A DNA stretch of 10,141 bases, taken from NCBI GenBank assembly GCA_900545735.1, contig URAC01000032.1:1-10141 (forward strand), given 5' to 3'. Both the position numbers and the translations under genes were made by a program. The DNA comes from an uncultured Bacillota bacterium. GTDB lineage: Bacteria; Bacillota; Clostridia; Christensenellales; UBA1242. Within the stretch, counting starts at the first letter, position 1. Each line of letters begins with the position of its first letter. This document shows, one piece after another, positions 1 through 6,693 of the stretch. Below the pieces are notes generated by a model. It was not told the origin of the DNA, ran no database searches, and saw only the letters and a list, made by a program, of their open reading frames with translations.

Positions 1-25
1 GCTCGGAGATGTGTATAAGAGACAG
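1..25 (+). other. Nextera/Tn5 sequencing adapter remnant (not genomic)
   Basis: Bases 7-25 are the 19-bp Tn5 mosaic end used in Illumina Nextera libraries (begins AGATGTGT, ends GAGACAG), and bases 1-6 (GCTCGG) match the part of the Nextera read-2 adapter that lies directly before it. This is untrimmed library sequence at the contig edge. Genomic sequence starts at about base 26, and whatever truly lies upstream of ileS is missing. Confidence 0.96.
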
Positions 26-30
26 GATAA

Positions 31-60
31 GATGCTATTCGTAAAATAGTGTCTTTTTTT
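31..60 (+). terminator. Probable intrinsic terminator or attenuator upstream of ileS
   Basis: Bases 31-39 (GATGCTATT) pair with 45-53 (AATAGTGTC) around a 5-nt loop, with two G-T wobbles, and seven T residues follow (54-60). It may end a gene lost beyond the contig edge. It may instead be the terminator half of an ileS leader such as a T-box, but the conserved T-box sequence is not present in what remains. The stem is AT-rich and weak. Confidence 0.5.
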
Positions 61-89
61 ATGACATAGCGAAACTAAAAGGAAAAATT

Positions 90-3000
90 ATGGAAAAAGA
101 AACAGGTATGCCAAATCTTCCTGAAATGGAACACAAAATTTTAGATTTTTGGGATAGAGAACAAATTTTTGAAAAGTTAAAGGAGCAAAATAAAAAAACT
201 GGCAAATATTTTGCTTTTCTTGATGGACCTATCACAGCAAACAACGAAATGAAATTGCATCACGTTTGGAACAGAGCATTAAAAGACATAATGCTTCGTT
301 TTAATGCGTTAACTGGCCACGATGCACATTATCAAAATGGTTTTGATGCGCAAGGTTTATGGGTGGAAGTAGGCGTTGAAAAGGCCCTTGGATTAAAAGA
401 TAAAAAAGATGTTTTAAATTATGGAATGGACAAGTTTACTGAAGCGTGCATCAATCGTGTAAATTATTATGCTGGCAGAATTTCAGAACAATCCAAAAGA
501 TTAGGACAATGGATGAATTGGAACGATAGTTATTTCACAAATTCAGACACCAACATAACAACAATTTGGTATTTTCTTAAAAAATGTTATGAAAAAGGTT
601 GGCTGATTGAAAAATATAGACCAATGCCTTGGTGCTCACATTGTGGAACATCGCTTTCAGAACACGAACTTGCAGATAGTTATCAAGATTTGGAACATAT
701 GGCAGTTTTCTTTAAACTTCCAATCAAAAACACAAACAACAGCATAATTGTTTGGACAACAACACCTTGGACGCTTTCTTCAAATGTCGCTATTGCTGTT
801 AATGAAAATCTTACTTATGCTATTTGCAAAGTAAAATCTACAGATAGAAACTTAATAATTTGTAAAGACGCAATCAAAGCATTGAAAGATGATTTGGTTG
901 AAGTTGTTAAAGAAGTAAAAGGCTCAGAACTTGTTGGGTTTGAATATGAAACTTGTTTCCCAGAACTTGAAGAACAAAATTTTGTTCATAAAATTGTGGC
1001 TTGGGAAGCAGTTGATGCAACAGAAGGCTCTGGTGCAGTTCATATCGCTCCAGGATGCGGCGCTGAAGACTTTGAACTCGGCGAAAAATTGAATTTGCCA
1101 AAAGTATGCCCAGTTGATGAAAATGGAATTTTTTATTCAAATTTCGGCTTTTTGGCAGGAAAAGAGGCTTCAGAAGTTGCTGATTTAGTTTTTGACGAAT
1201 TAAAGAAGAGAGAAAAATTATATTACACACATAAATATAAACATCGTTATCCAATTTGTTGGAGATGTAAAAAGCCTTTGATTTTTAGGTTGACAAAAGA
1301 ATGGTATATCAAAGCAGATGAAATCAGACCACTCTTAATTAAAGCAATAGACGATGTTGAATGGCAACCTGAATTTATGAAAAAAAGAATGCTTGATTGG
1401 CTAACAAATATGGGCGATTGGAACATTTCCAGAAAACGCTTCTATGGCTTGCCACTTCCATTCTATCGTTGCGAACATTGCGGCAAATTGACGGTTGTTG
1501 GCTCATTAAAAGAACTTGAAGATTTGTCTTCAAAAGAGCAAGTGGAAAAATTGCCACATCTTCATAGACCATATATTGACGACATTAAAATTAGATGTCC
1601 AGAATGTGGACACGAAGTCAGCCGTGTGCCAGAAGTTGGGGATTGTTGGCTTGATGCAGGCATCACACCTTTTTCAACTAAAAAATATTTTACAGATAAA
1701 GAATTTTGGAAGAAAAATTTCCCAGCAGAATGCGTAATTGAAATGAAAGAACAAATTAGATTATGGTTCTATTCATTGCTATTTATGAGCGTGACTTTGG
1801 AAGGAGTTGCTCCTTATAAAAAAGTTATCGGATTTGCTATGTTAGTAAGCGAAGATGGCTCAAAATTCTCAAAATCGGGTCCAAATAATATCGACTTTAA
1901 CGATATGGTTGAAAAAACTGGAGCAGATGTTTTGAGATATATCTTTGCGTCAAACAATATGCTAAACGACACAAGATTTGGCTATTCAATTTGCGATGAG
2001 GTTAAAAGAAAACTCTTAGCATTTTGGAACGCTTATGCTTTCTATAACACTTATGCAGTTATAGACAATCCTAAATTAGAAGGCTTTAAACCAAAGAATT
2101 TGGATATAACAGATAAATGGTTACTTGAATTAACAAATCAATTTATAAGAAATTCAAAAATAAACTATGAACATCAAAAATTCTATTTGGTTGTTAAAGA
2201 CTTTGAAAATTATGTTGATGATTTGACAAACTGGTACATTAGAATAAATAGGCGTAGATTCTGGAAATCAGAAGACGAGGAAGACAAGTTGACAGCATAT
2301 TATTGCTTACATAACGCTTTAAAAACTTGCATTCAAGTTATGAGCCCAATTATTCCATTCCTTTCTGAATATATTTGGCAAAGAATGGTTGTTGAAACAG
2401 AAAGCCAAGCAAAACAAAGTATTTTCCTTGCTGGATATCCACAAGAAATTGAAAATGTTGATTTTGCTGAACTTATTTCACAAACTGAAGATGCTAGGGA
2501 AGTTATTGCTCTTGCGCAAAGGCTTAGAAATGAAAATCAAATCAAGGTTAAACAACCTTTAAGAAAGATGTATTTGAACGTTTCCGAAGAAACAAGAAAG
2601 GCAATAGAAAAATTTACATCAATCATTAAAGATGAAGTAAATGTTAAAGAAATTGAATTTGAAAATGATAACAACAGGTTTAACGACGCTTATTTGACTG
2701 TAAATTTTGGAGTTGCTGGAAGAGTTTTGAAAGGCGAAGTTCAAAAAGTTAAAAATTATCTTGAAAACTTGGATAGAGATGAAATGGCTAAACTTGCGGA
2801 GCAGCACAAGTCTGGAAAGGTTGTTGTTGGTGAGTTTGGAGAACTTTCAAGCGAATTATTCAATGTAAATTATAAGCCAAAACAAGATTTTGTTGTTTCA
2901 AGCGAAAATGGAAAAACAATAGTTTTGGATATCACTATTGATGAAAACTTGATGAAAGAAGGCGTCTTGCGTGAGCTTATTCGCCAAATTCAAGTTTATA

Positions 3001-3212
3001 GAAAGGAAGCAAATTTCAAAGTTGAGCAAAGAATTGAACTTGCGATAAGTTCCGACAGCGAACTCATCAATGATGTTGTAAATTCATATAAAGATAAAAT
3101 TTTATCTGAAACACTTGCATTGTCATTAAATAAAAATTTAACAAATGTTGATATGTGCAAAGAAGCAAGTATCGCAGATGAAAATGTAACAATTTCCTTA
3201 AAAGGTGTTTAA
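90..3212 (+). CDS. ileS: Isoleucyl-tRNA synthetase, type 2-like, with altered HIGH motif
   Basis: Class I aminoacyl-tRNA synthetase that charges tRNA-Ile in the cytoplasm; 1040 residues, about full length. The Rossmann domain begins with DGPITANN (45-52), and the HIGH signature reads K55-L56-H57-H58. The CP1 editing domain shows TTTPWT (223-228) and HIAPGCGAED (318-327). Cysteine pairs C182/C185 and C390/C393 flank the editing insertion; C461/C464 and C503/C506 look like a second zinc knuckle. DCWLDAG (518-524) precedes KFSKS (592-596), the KMSKS loop. A helical anticodon-binding domain and a C-terminal region like that of type 2 IleRS follow. The start is ATG 90, with AAAAGG at 77-82. The stop lies 4 nt before the next gene, so the two are probably co-transcribed. 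Isoleucine specificity is inferred from family resemblance. KLHH in place of HIGH is the odd point. Confidence 0.93.
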   Translation: MEKETGMPNLPEMEHKILDFWDREQIFEKLKEQNKKTGKYFAFLDGPITANNEMKLHHVWNRALKDIMLRFNALTGHDAHYQNGFDAQGLWVEVGVEKALGLKDKKDVLNYGMDKFTEACINRVNYYAGRISEQSKRLGQWMNWNDSYFTNSDTNITTIWYFLKKCYEKGWLIEKYRPMPWCSHCGTSLSEHELADSYQDLEHMAVFFKLPIKNTNNSIIVWTTTPWTLSSNVAIAVNENLTYAICKVKSTDRNLIICKDAIKALKDDLVEVVKEVKGSELVGFEYETCFPELEEQNFVHKIVAWEAVDATEGSGAVHIAPGCGAEDFELGEKLNLPKVCPVDENGIFYSNFGFLAGKEASEVADLVFDELKKREKLYYTHKYKHRYPICWRCKKPLIFRLTKEWYIKADEIRPLLIKAIDDVEWQPEFMKKRMLDWLTNMGDWNISRKRFYGLPLPFYRCEHCGKLTVVGSLKELEDLSSKEQVEKLPHLHRPYIDDIKIRCPECGHEVSRVPEVGDCWLDAGITPFSTKKYFTDKEFWKKNFPAECVIEMKEQIRLWFYSLLFMSVTLEGVAPYKKVIGFAMLVSEDGSKFSKSGPNNIDFNDMVEKTGADVLRYIFASNNMLNDTRFGYSICDEVKRKLLAFWNAYAFYNTYAVIDNPKLEGFKPKNLDITDKWLLELTNQFIRNSKINYEHQKFYLVVKDFENYVDDLTNWYIRINRRRFWKSEDEEDKLTAYYCLHNALKTCIQVMSPIIPFLSEYIWQRMVVETESQAKQSIFLAGYPQEIENVDFAELISQTEDAREVIALAQRLRNENQIKVKQPLRKMYLNVSEETRKAIEKFTSIIKDEVNVKEIEFENDNNRFNDAYLTVNFGVAGRVLKGEVQKVKNYLENLDRDEMAKLAEQHKSGKVVVGEFGELSSELFNVNYKPKQDFVVSSENGKTIVLDITIDENLMKEGVLRELIRQIQVYRKEANFKVEQRIELAISSDSELINDVVNSYKDKILSETLALSLNKNLTNVDMCKEASIADENVTISLKGV

Positions 3213-3216
3213 ATTT

Positions 3217-4083
3217 ATGAAAGTTAATACTGAGTGGAAAGATTTTGAAGTTATTGCAACCGGCGGCGGTGAAAAATTAGAGCGCTGGGGAAATGTCAAA
3301 CTTTTAAGACCTGACCCACAAGTTATTTGGCCAGCAAAATATGATTTAAAAAAAGAAAATGGCTTGAATGCTCATTATATTCGCGAAAGCACTGGCGGCG
3401 GTCATTGGGAAAAACTTAAAAATTTTCCAGATGAATGGCAGGTTGGCTGGAGAGATTTAAAATTTTTGATTAAGCCAATGGGCTTTAAACATACAGGTTT
3501 GTTTCCAGAACAAGCGGTCAACTGGTCAAAAATGATTGAACTTATCAAAAATGCAAAAAGGGAAATCAAAGTTTTAAATTTGTTTGCTTACACTGGTGGC
3601 GCAACAGTTGCTTGTGCGAGTGCTGGAGCAAGCGTTGTGCATATTGACGCTGCTAAAAATATGGTGGAACGCGCGAAAGAAAACTTGAATATTTCAGGGC
3701 TAAAAGATGCTTACGTAAGGTTTATTGTTGAAGATTGCAAAAAGTTTGTTGAACGAGAAATAAGGCGCGGGAACAAATATGATGCTATTATTATGGACCC
3801 ACCATCTTATGGAAGAGGCCCAAGTGGTGAAATTTGGAAGATAGAAGAAAGCATTTTTGATTTTGTTTCACTTTGTTTTGAAGTTTTAAGCGATAATCCT
3901 TTGTTTGTTCTAATAAATTCATACACAACAGGGTTACAGCCAACTGTTATGAAAAATATTTTGCAATTAAATTGTGAAAAGTTTAATAAAAAGTTCAAAT
4001 CTGTTGAAGCGTATGAAGTTGGATTGCCAACAGATGAAAACATCAATTTGCCTTGTGGCGCAAGTGCTATATGCTATAATTAA
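3217..4083 (+). CDS. Class I SAM-dependent (probable RNA) methyltransferase
   Basis: A 288-residue Rossmann-fold methyltransferase resembling the RlmI/RlmK-type family (COG1092-like) without the N-terminal PUA domain of RlmI. The N-terminal signature RWGNVKLLRPDPQVIWPA is typical of the short members. SAM-binding motif I is NLFAYTGG (121-128), and the catalytic motif is DPPSYGRG (194-201). I see no TCSC-type cysteine motif of the classical m5C enzymes, so the target base is open; 23S rRNA or tRNA is a guess from family. ATG 3217 is preferred over in-frame GTG 3205: AAAGG at 3201-3205 sits 11 nt before the ATG but overlaps the GTG, and the ATG follows the ileS stop by 4 nt. It is the second gene of the ileS operon and is followed by a strong terminator. 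Confidence 0.85.
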   Translation: MKVNTEWKDFEVIATGGGEKLERWGNVKLLRPDPQVIWPAKYDLKKENGLNAHYIRESTGGGHWEKLKNFPDEWQVGWRDLKFLIKPMGFKHTGLFPEQAVNWSKMIELIKNAKREIKVLNLFAYTGGATVACASAGASVVHIDAAKNMVERAKENLNISGLKDAYVRFIVEDCKKFVEREIRRGNKYDAIIMDPPSYGRGPSGEIWKIEESIFDFVSLCFEVLSDNPLFVLINSYTTGLQPTVMKNILQLNCEKFNKKFKSVEAYEVGLPTDENINLPCGASAICYN

Positions 4084-4086
4084 TTT

Positions 4087-4111
4087 AAAAGTGAGTTCGC
4101 TCACTTTTTTT
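4087..4111 (+). terminator. Intrinsic terminator of the ileS operon
   Basis: AAAAGTGAG (4087-4095) pairs perfectly with CTCACTTTT (4100-4108) around a TTCG tetraloop, an unusually stable loop, and the T run spans 4105-4111. It starts 3 nt after the methyltransferase stop codon. Confidence 0.93.
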
Positions 4112-4164
4112 ATAAAAAACTTAAAAAATGTTTGTTTTTTTCAAAAATTTGAATGTTTTTGCTC

Positions 4165-4193
4165 TTGACATGTTAATAATTAAGTGTTAAAAT
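4165..4193 (+). promoter_or_regulatory. Vegetative promoter of iscS-iscU
   Basis: A consensus -35 TTGACA (4165-4170), a 17-nt spacer and -10 TAAAAT (4188-4193), extended by TG at 4185-4186. A-tracts and T-tracts upstream could act as an UP element. The spacer holds an 11-nt palindrome, TTAATAATTAA (4173-4183), and TGTTAA occurs twice (4171-4176 and 4185-4190), which could be a repressor site but could also be chance in AT-rich DNA. The predicted start at about 4200 leaves a leader of only about 10 nt, with GAGG (4201-4204) at its 5' end. Confidence 0.82.
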
Positions 4194-4209
4194 TTCAGTC
4201 GAGGTAGAA

Positions 4210-5388
4210 ATGGAAAGAAGAGTATATTTAGATAGTGCTGCTACAACCTATGTAACCAATGAAGTTTTAAACGAAATGATGCCTTGCTATAACATCTTTT
4301 TCGGCAATCCTAACAGTATTCATAGTTTTGGTAGAGAAGCACAAGGTATAGTAGATAGAGCAAGAGATAGAATTGCAAAAACTATCAATGCAAAAAGTGA
4401 AGAAATTTATTTCACTTCTGGTGGAACAGAAAGCGATAACTGGGCAATCAAAGGCATTGCTCACGCTTACGCCAACAAAGGAAAACACATTATTACAAGC
4501 CAAATTGAACATCCAGCAGTTATGGAAAGTTGCAGAGCGCTTGAAAAAGAAGGCTTTGAAGTTACTTACTTGCCGGTAGATAAATATGGCATTGTAAGTT
4601 TGGCAGCGTTATTGCACGCTATAAGAAAAGACACAATTTTGATTTCAATTATGGCAGTAAATAACGAAGTCGGAACAATACAAAACATTAAAGCGATTGG
4701 TAAAACAGCAAGAGAAAATGGAATTTTATTCCACACAGACGCAGTTCAAGCGTATGGTGCATTAAAACTTGATGTTGAAGATATGTGCATCGACCTAATG
4801 AGTTTTTCATCTCACAAAATTTATGGACCAAAAGGCGTTGGCGCACTCTATGTTCGTAAAGGCGTAAGAATTGCAAACCTTCTCGATGGCGGACATCAAG
4901 AAAGAAGCAAGCGTGGCGGAACAACAAACGTTCCAGCAATCGCAGGCTTTGGAAAAGCGGCTGAAATCAACGCCAGAGATTTGGCAGTAAATGGCCAAAG
5001 AATGAAATCTTTAAGAGATTATTTTATTAAACAAGTAACAGAAAAAATTCCTTATGTTATCGTAAACGGACATCCACAACAAAAGGTTAATTCAATAGTA
5101 AGCATATCTTTTGAATTGATTGAAGGCGAAGCAATTCTATTGATGTTAGATTTTGAAGGAATTGCCGTTTCAACAGGTTCGGCTTGCACTTCAGGCTCTC
5201 TAGAAAAATCTTATGTATTATCAGCAATGGGTATTGAAGACGAAATTGCTAACGGAACAATAAGATTTTCATTCTCACGCTCAACAACAAAAGCAGATTT
5301 AGATTATACTGTTGAAAAACTTGCAGAAGTTGTTGAAAAATTGAGAAAAATTTCGCCACAAACAAAATCAGGAAGAAAGGGGGAATAA
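4210..5388 (+). CDS. iscS: Cysteine desulfurase IscS/NifS family
   Basis: PLP-dependent enzyme that takes sulfur from L-cysteine, leaving alanine, and passes it as persulfide to the scaffold IscU. Its 392 residues are a normal length. Visible landmarks are YLDSAATT at the N terminus, H101 in EHPAV stacking on PLP, N152 in VNNEVGT, D177 and Q180 in HTDAVQAYG, the PLP-binding lysine K203 in SFSSHK, and the catalytic cysteine C326 in STGSACTSGS. The long loop around C326 fits the IscS/NifS (group I) type rather than SufS. ATG 4210 has GAGG 5 nt upstream. The stop is 4 nt before iscU, so the pair forms one operon. No iscR, hscA, hscB or fdx is adjacent, so this is a minimal ISC pair. It may also supply sulfur for tRNA thiolation, which the sequence cannot show. 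Confidence 0.96.
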   Translation: MERRVYLDSAATTYVTNEVLNEMMPCYNIFFGNPNSIHSFGREAQGIVDRARDRIAKTINAKSEEIYFTSGGTESDNWAIKGIAHAYANKGKHIITSQIEHPAVMESCRALEKEGFEVTYLPVDKYGIVSLAALLHAIRKDTILISIMAVNNEVGTIQNIKAIGKTARENGILFHTDAVQAYGALKLDVEDMCIDLMSFSSHKIYGPKGVGALYVRKGVRIANLLDGGHQERSKRGGTTNVPAIAGFGKAAEINARDLAVNGQRMKSLRDYFIKQVTEKIPYVIVNGHPQQKVNSIVSISFELIEGEAILLMLDFEGIAVSTGSACTSGSLEKSYVLSAMGIEDEIANGTIRFSFSRSTTKADLDYTVEKLAEVVEKLRKISPQTKSGRKGE

Positions 5389-5392
5389 TTAA

Positions 5393-5788
5393 ATGTATAA
5401 CGCAAAAGTGATGGAAATATTTAAAAATCCAAAAAATGTCGGCACAATAAAAGGCGCTAACGGTGTTGGAAAAGTTGGAAATGCCGCTTGCGGAGACATT
5501 ATGAAAATATATCTTAAAATCAATGATGATGGCATTATTGAAGATGCAAAATTCAAGACATTTGGATGCGCAGCAGCAATCACAACAACATCAGTTGCAA
5601 CAGAAATGATTAAAGGAAAGACAATCGAAGAAGCATTGCAACTAAAAAATAGTCAAATTATTGAATATTTAGGTGGACTTCCAGCACAAAAAATTCATTG
5701 CTCAATTTTAGCGGAAGAAGCAATCAGAGCAGCAGTTGATGATTACTACAAACGCAAAGAAAAAGCAGAAAAAGCGAATAAAGAATAA
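5393..5788 (+). CDS. iscU: Iron-sulfur cluster scaffold IscU (NifU N-terminal type)
   Basis: Scaffold on which [2Fe-2S] clusters form from iron and the sulfur delivered by IscS. The 131 residues carry the expected cluster ligands: C33 with D35 in AACGD, C59 in TFGCAAA, and H102-C103 in KIHCS. The site that in other bacteria reads LPPVK and binds the chaperone HscA is LPAQK here (96-100), consistent with the absence of hscA and hscB nearby. The C-terminal tail is lysine- and glutamate-rich. A strong AAGGGGG (5377-5383), lying inside the end of iscS, precedes ATG 5393 by 9 nt. It is the last gene of the iscS-iscU operon, with a terminator directly after it. Confidence 0.94.
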   Translation: MYNAKVMEIFKNPKNVGTIKGANGVGKVGNAACGDIMKIYLKINDDGIIEDAKFKTFGCAAAITTTSVATEMIKGKTIEEALQLKNSQIIEYLGGLPAQKIHCSILAEEAIRAAVDDYYKRKEKAEKANKE

Positions 5789-5789
5789 T

Positions 5790-5817
5790 AAAAATCACTC
5801 AATCGAGTGATTTTTTT
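5790..5817 (+). terminator. Intrinsic terminator of iscS-iscU
   Basis: An 11-bp perfect stem, 5790-5800 with 5805-5815, around the tetraloop AATC, ending in seven T residues (5811-5817). It begins 1 nt after the iscU stop codon. The A-rich side could also serve the other strand. Confidence 0.93.
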
Positions 5818-5842
5818 AAATGACAAAATGAATGTTTTTGAC

Positions 5843-5870
5843 AAAGAGAGCGATTTTTCGCTCTTTTTTT
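5843..5870 (+). terminator. Second, tandem intrinsic terminator
   Basis: AGAGCGA (5847-5853) pairs with TCGCTCT (5858-5864) around a TTTT loop; the stem can extend with A-T pairs to 5843 and 5868, and T residues run 5864-5870. It lies 26 nt after the first terminator with no gene between them, as a back-up that separates the iscSU transcript from the sporulation operon. Confidence 0.88.
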
Positions 5871-5922
5871 GCATTTTTGGCAGTTATTTTAATGTTAAAG
5901 TTTTTTTGATTAAGGAGGAAAC

Positions 5923-6231
5923 ATGCAAATAAGAAACAGAATTTACAACAACACTTTGTATGTGATTTTGAGCGGCGACTTAGACGAGCATTCAGCACGT
6001 GATGCGCGTATGTCGTTGGACGAAATTTTTGAAGGCGAAGGGTTTAATCAGATAATCATTGATTTATCTGAACTTGATTTTATGGACAGCACAGGAATTG
6101 GCGTTTTGATTGGCAGATACAAGAGAATGAAGGATAAAAATATGCCAATTTATATCTGCAATCCATCTGCGCACGCAGAAAAGATTTTTAAAATGACAGG
6201 GCTATATGACATTATGCCAAAAATTAGTTAG
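5923..6231 (+). CDS. spoIIAA: Anti-sigma F factor antagonist SpoIIAA
   Basis: A STAS-domain protein of 102 residues, a normal length or slightly short. When unphosphorylated it binds SpoIIAB and frees sigma-F in the forespore; SpoIIAB inactivates it by phosphorylating one serine. That serine is S56 in DFMDSTGIG, and the nearby GRYKRM resembles the Bacillus subtilis GRYKQI. The -SGDLDEHSA- stretch (17-25) matches the start of known SpoIIAA. Dephosphorylation would need SpoIIE, which is not in this window. A perfect AAGGAGG (5912-5918) lies 4 nt before ATG 5923. It is the first gene of the spoIIA operon. I could not identify a sigma-H-type or sigma-A-type promoter with confidence between the upstream terminator and this gene. 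Confidence 0.94.
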   Translation: MQIRNRIYNNTLYVILSGDLDEHSARDARMSLDEIFEGEGFNQIIIDLSELDFMDSTGIGVLIGRYKRMKDKNMPIYICNPSAHAEKIFKMTGLYDIMPKIS

Positions 6232-6243
6232 TGGAGAATATTT

Positions 6244-6693
6244 ATGAAAATTATCAATGAAATGACGATTACTTTTAAAGCGATATCTATCAACGAGGCT
6301 TTTGCGCGAAGTTTGGTGGCTGCATTTTGCGTGCAAGTTAACCCAACTTTAGACGAGATTACAGATATTAAAACTGCCGTTTCTGAGGCGGTTACAAACT
6401 CAGTTGTCCACGCATATCCAAAGGGTAACGGCGATGTTACTATCAATGTTAAGTTGTATGAAAACAGCGCATTAATAACGATTTCAGACACTGGCGTTGG
6501 AATAACAAATATGGAAAAGGCGCGCGAACCATTCTTTACAACCAAGCCTGATGAAGAGCGAAGCGGAATGGGCTTTACGGTTATGGAAACCTTTATGGAC
6601 GAAGTTGAGTTATCTAAAAATGGCAGCCACGGAGTGAAAATACAAATGTTGAAAAAATTTGGAGAAGTTAAACGCAAAATCGTGGGTGAATAA
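6244..6693 (+). CDS. spoIIAB: Anti-sigma F factor and SpoIIAA kinase SpoIIAB
   Basis: A 149-residue GHKL-fold serine kinase that both sequesters sigma-F and phosphorylates SpoIIAA, acting in the predivisional cell and forespore. The N box is SEAVTNSVVHAY (E48, N52), the G1 box SDTGVGI (D82, G84, G86), and the ATP lid and G2 region PFFTTKPDEERSGMGF (96-111) is nearly identical to Bacillus SpoIIAB. The start is ATG 6244, 12 nt after the spoIIAA stop, with TGGAGA at 6232-6237. The end overlaps the start of sigF by one base (TAATG), so translation of the inhibitor and its target is probably coupled. No key residue is missing. Confidence 0.96.
   Translation: MKIINEMTITFKAISINEAFARSLVAAFCVQVNPTLDEITDIKTAVSEAVTNSVVHAYPKGNGDVTINVKLYENSALITISDTGVGITNMEKAREPFFTTKPDEERSGMGFTVMETFMDEVELSKNGSHGVKIQMLKKFGEVKRKIVGE

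Noticed and set aside
907..1254. Minus-strand open frame of 115 codons inside ileS
   Set aside because: It is antisense to conserved editing-domain sequence, with low-complexity Q- and L-rich translation and no ribosome binding site.
4151..4161. GAATGTTTTTG found at 4151-4161 and again at 5830-5840
   Set aside because: An 11-mer of low complexity in AT-rich intergenic DNA is likely to recur by chance, and its position relative to the promoters differs.
5810..5833. Sigma-H-like promoter for spoIIAA (GAAT at 5830-5833 with a purine-rich stretch upstream)
   Set aside because: The -35 element matches poorly, spacing is off, and a transcript from it would have to cross the second terminator.
6228..6677. 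Long minus-strand open frame of 149 codons opposite spoIIAB
   Set aside because: It is a shadow of spoIIAB: no Shine-Dalgarno, no recognisable protein, and the plus-strand gene is certain.
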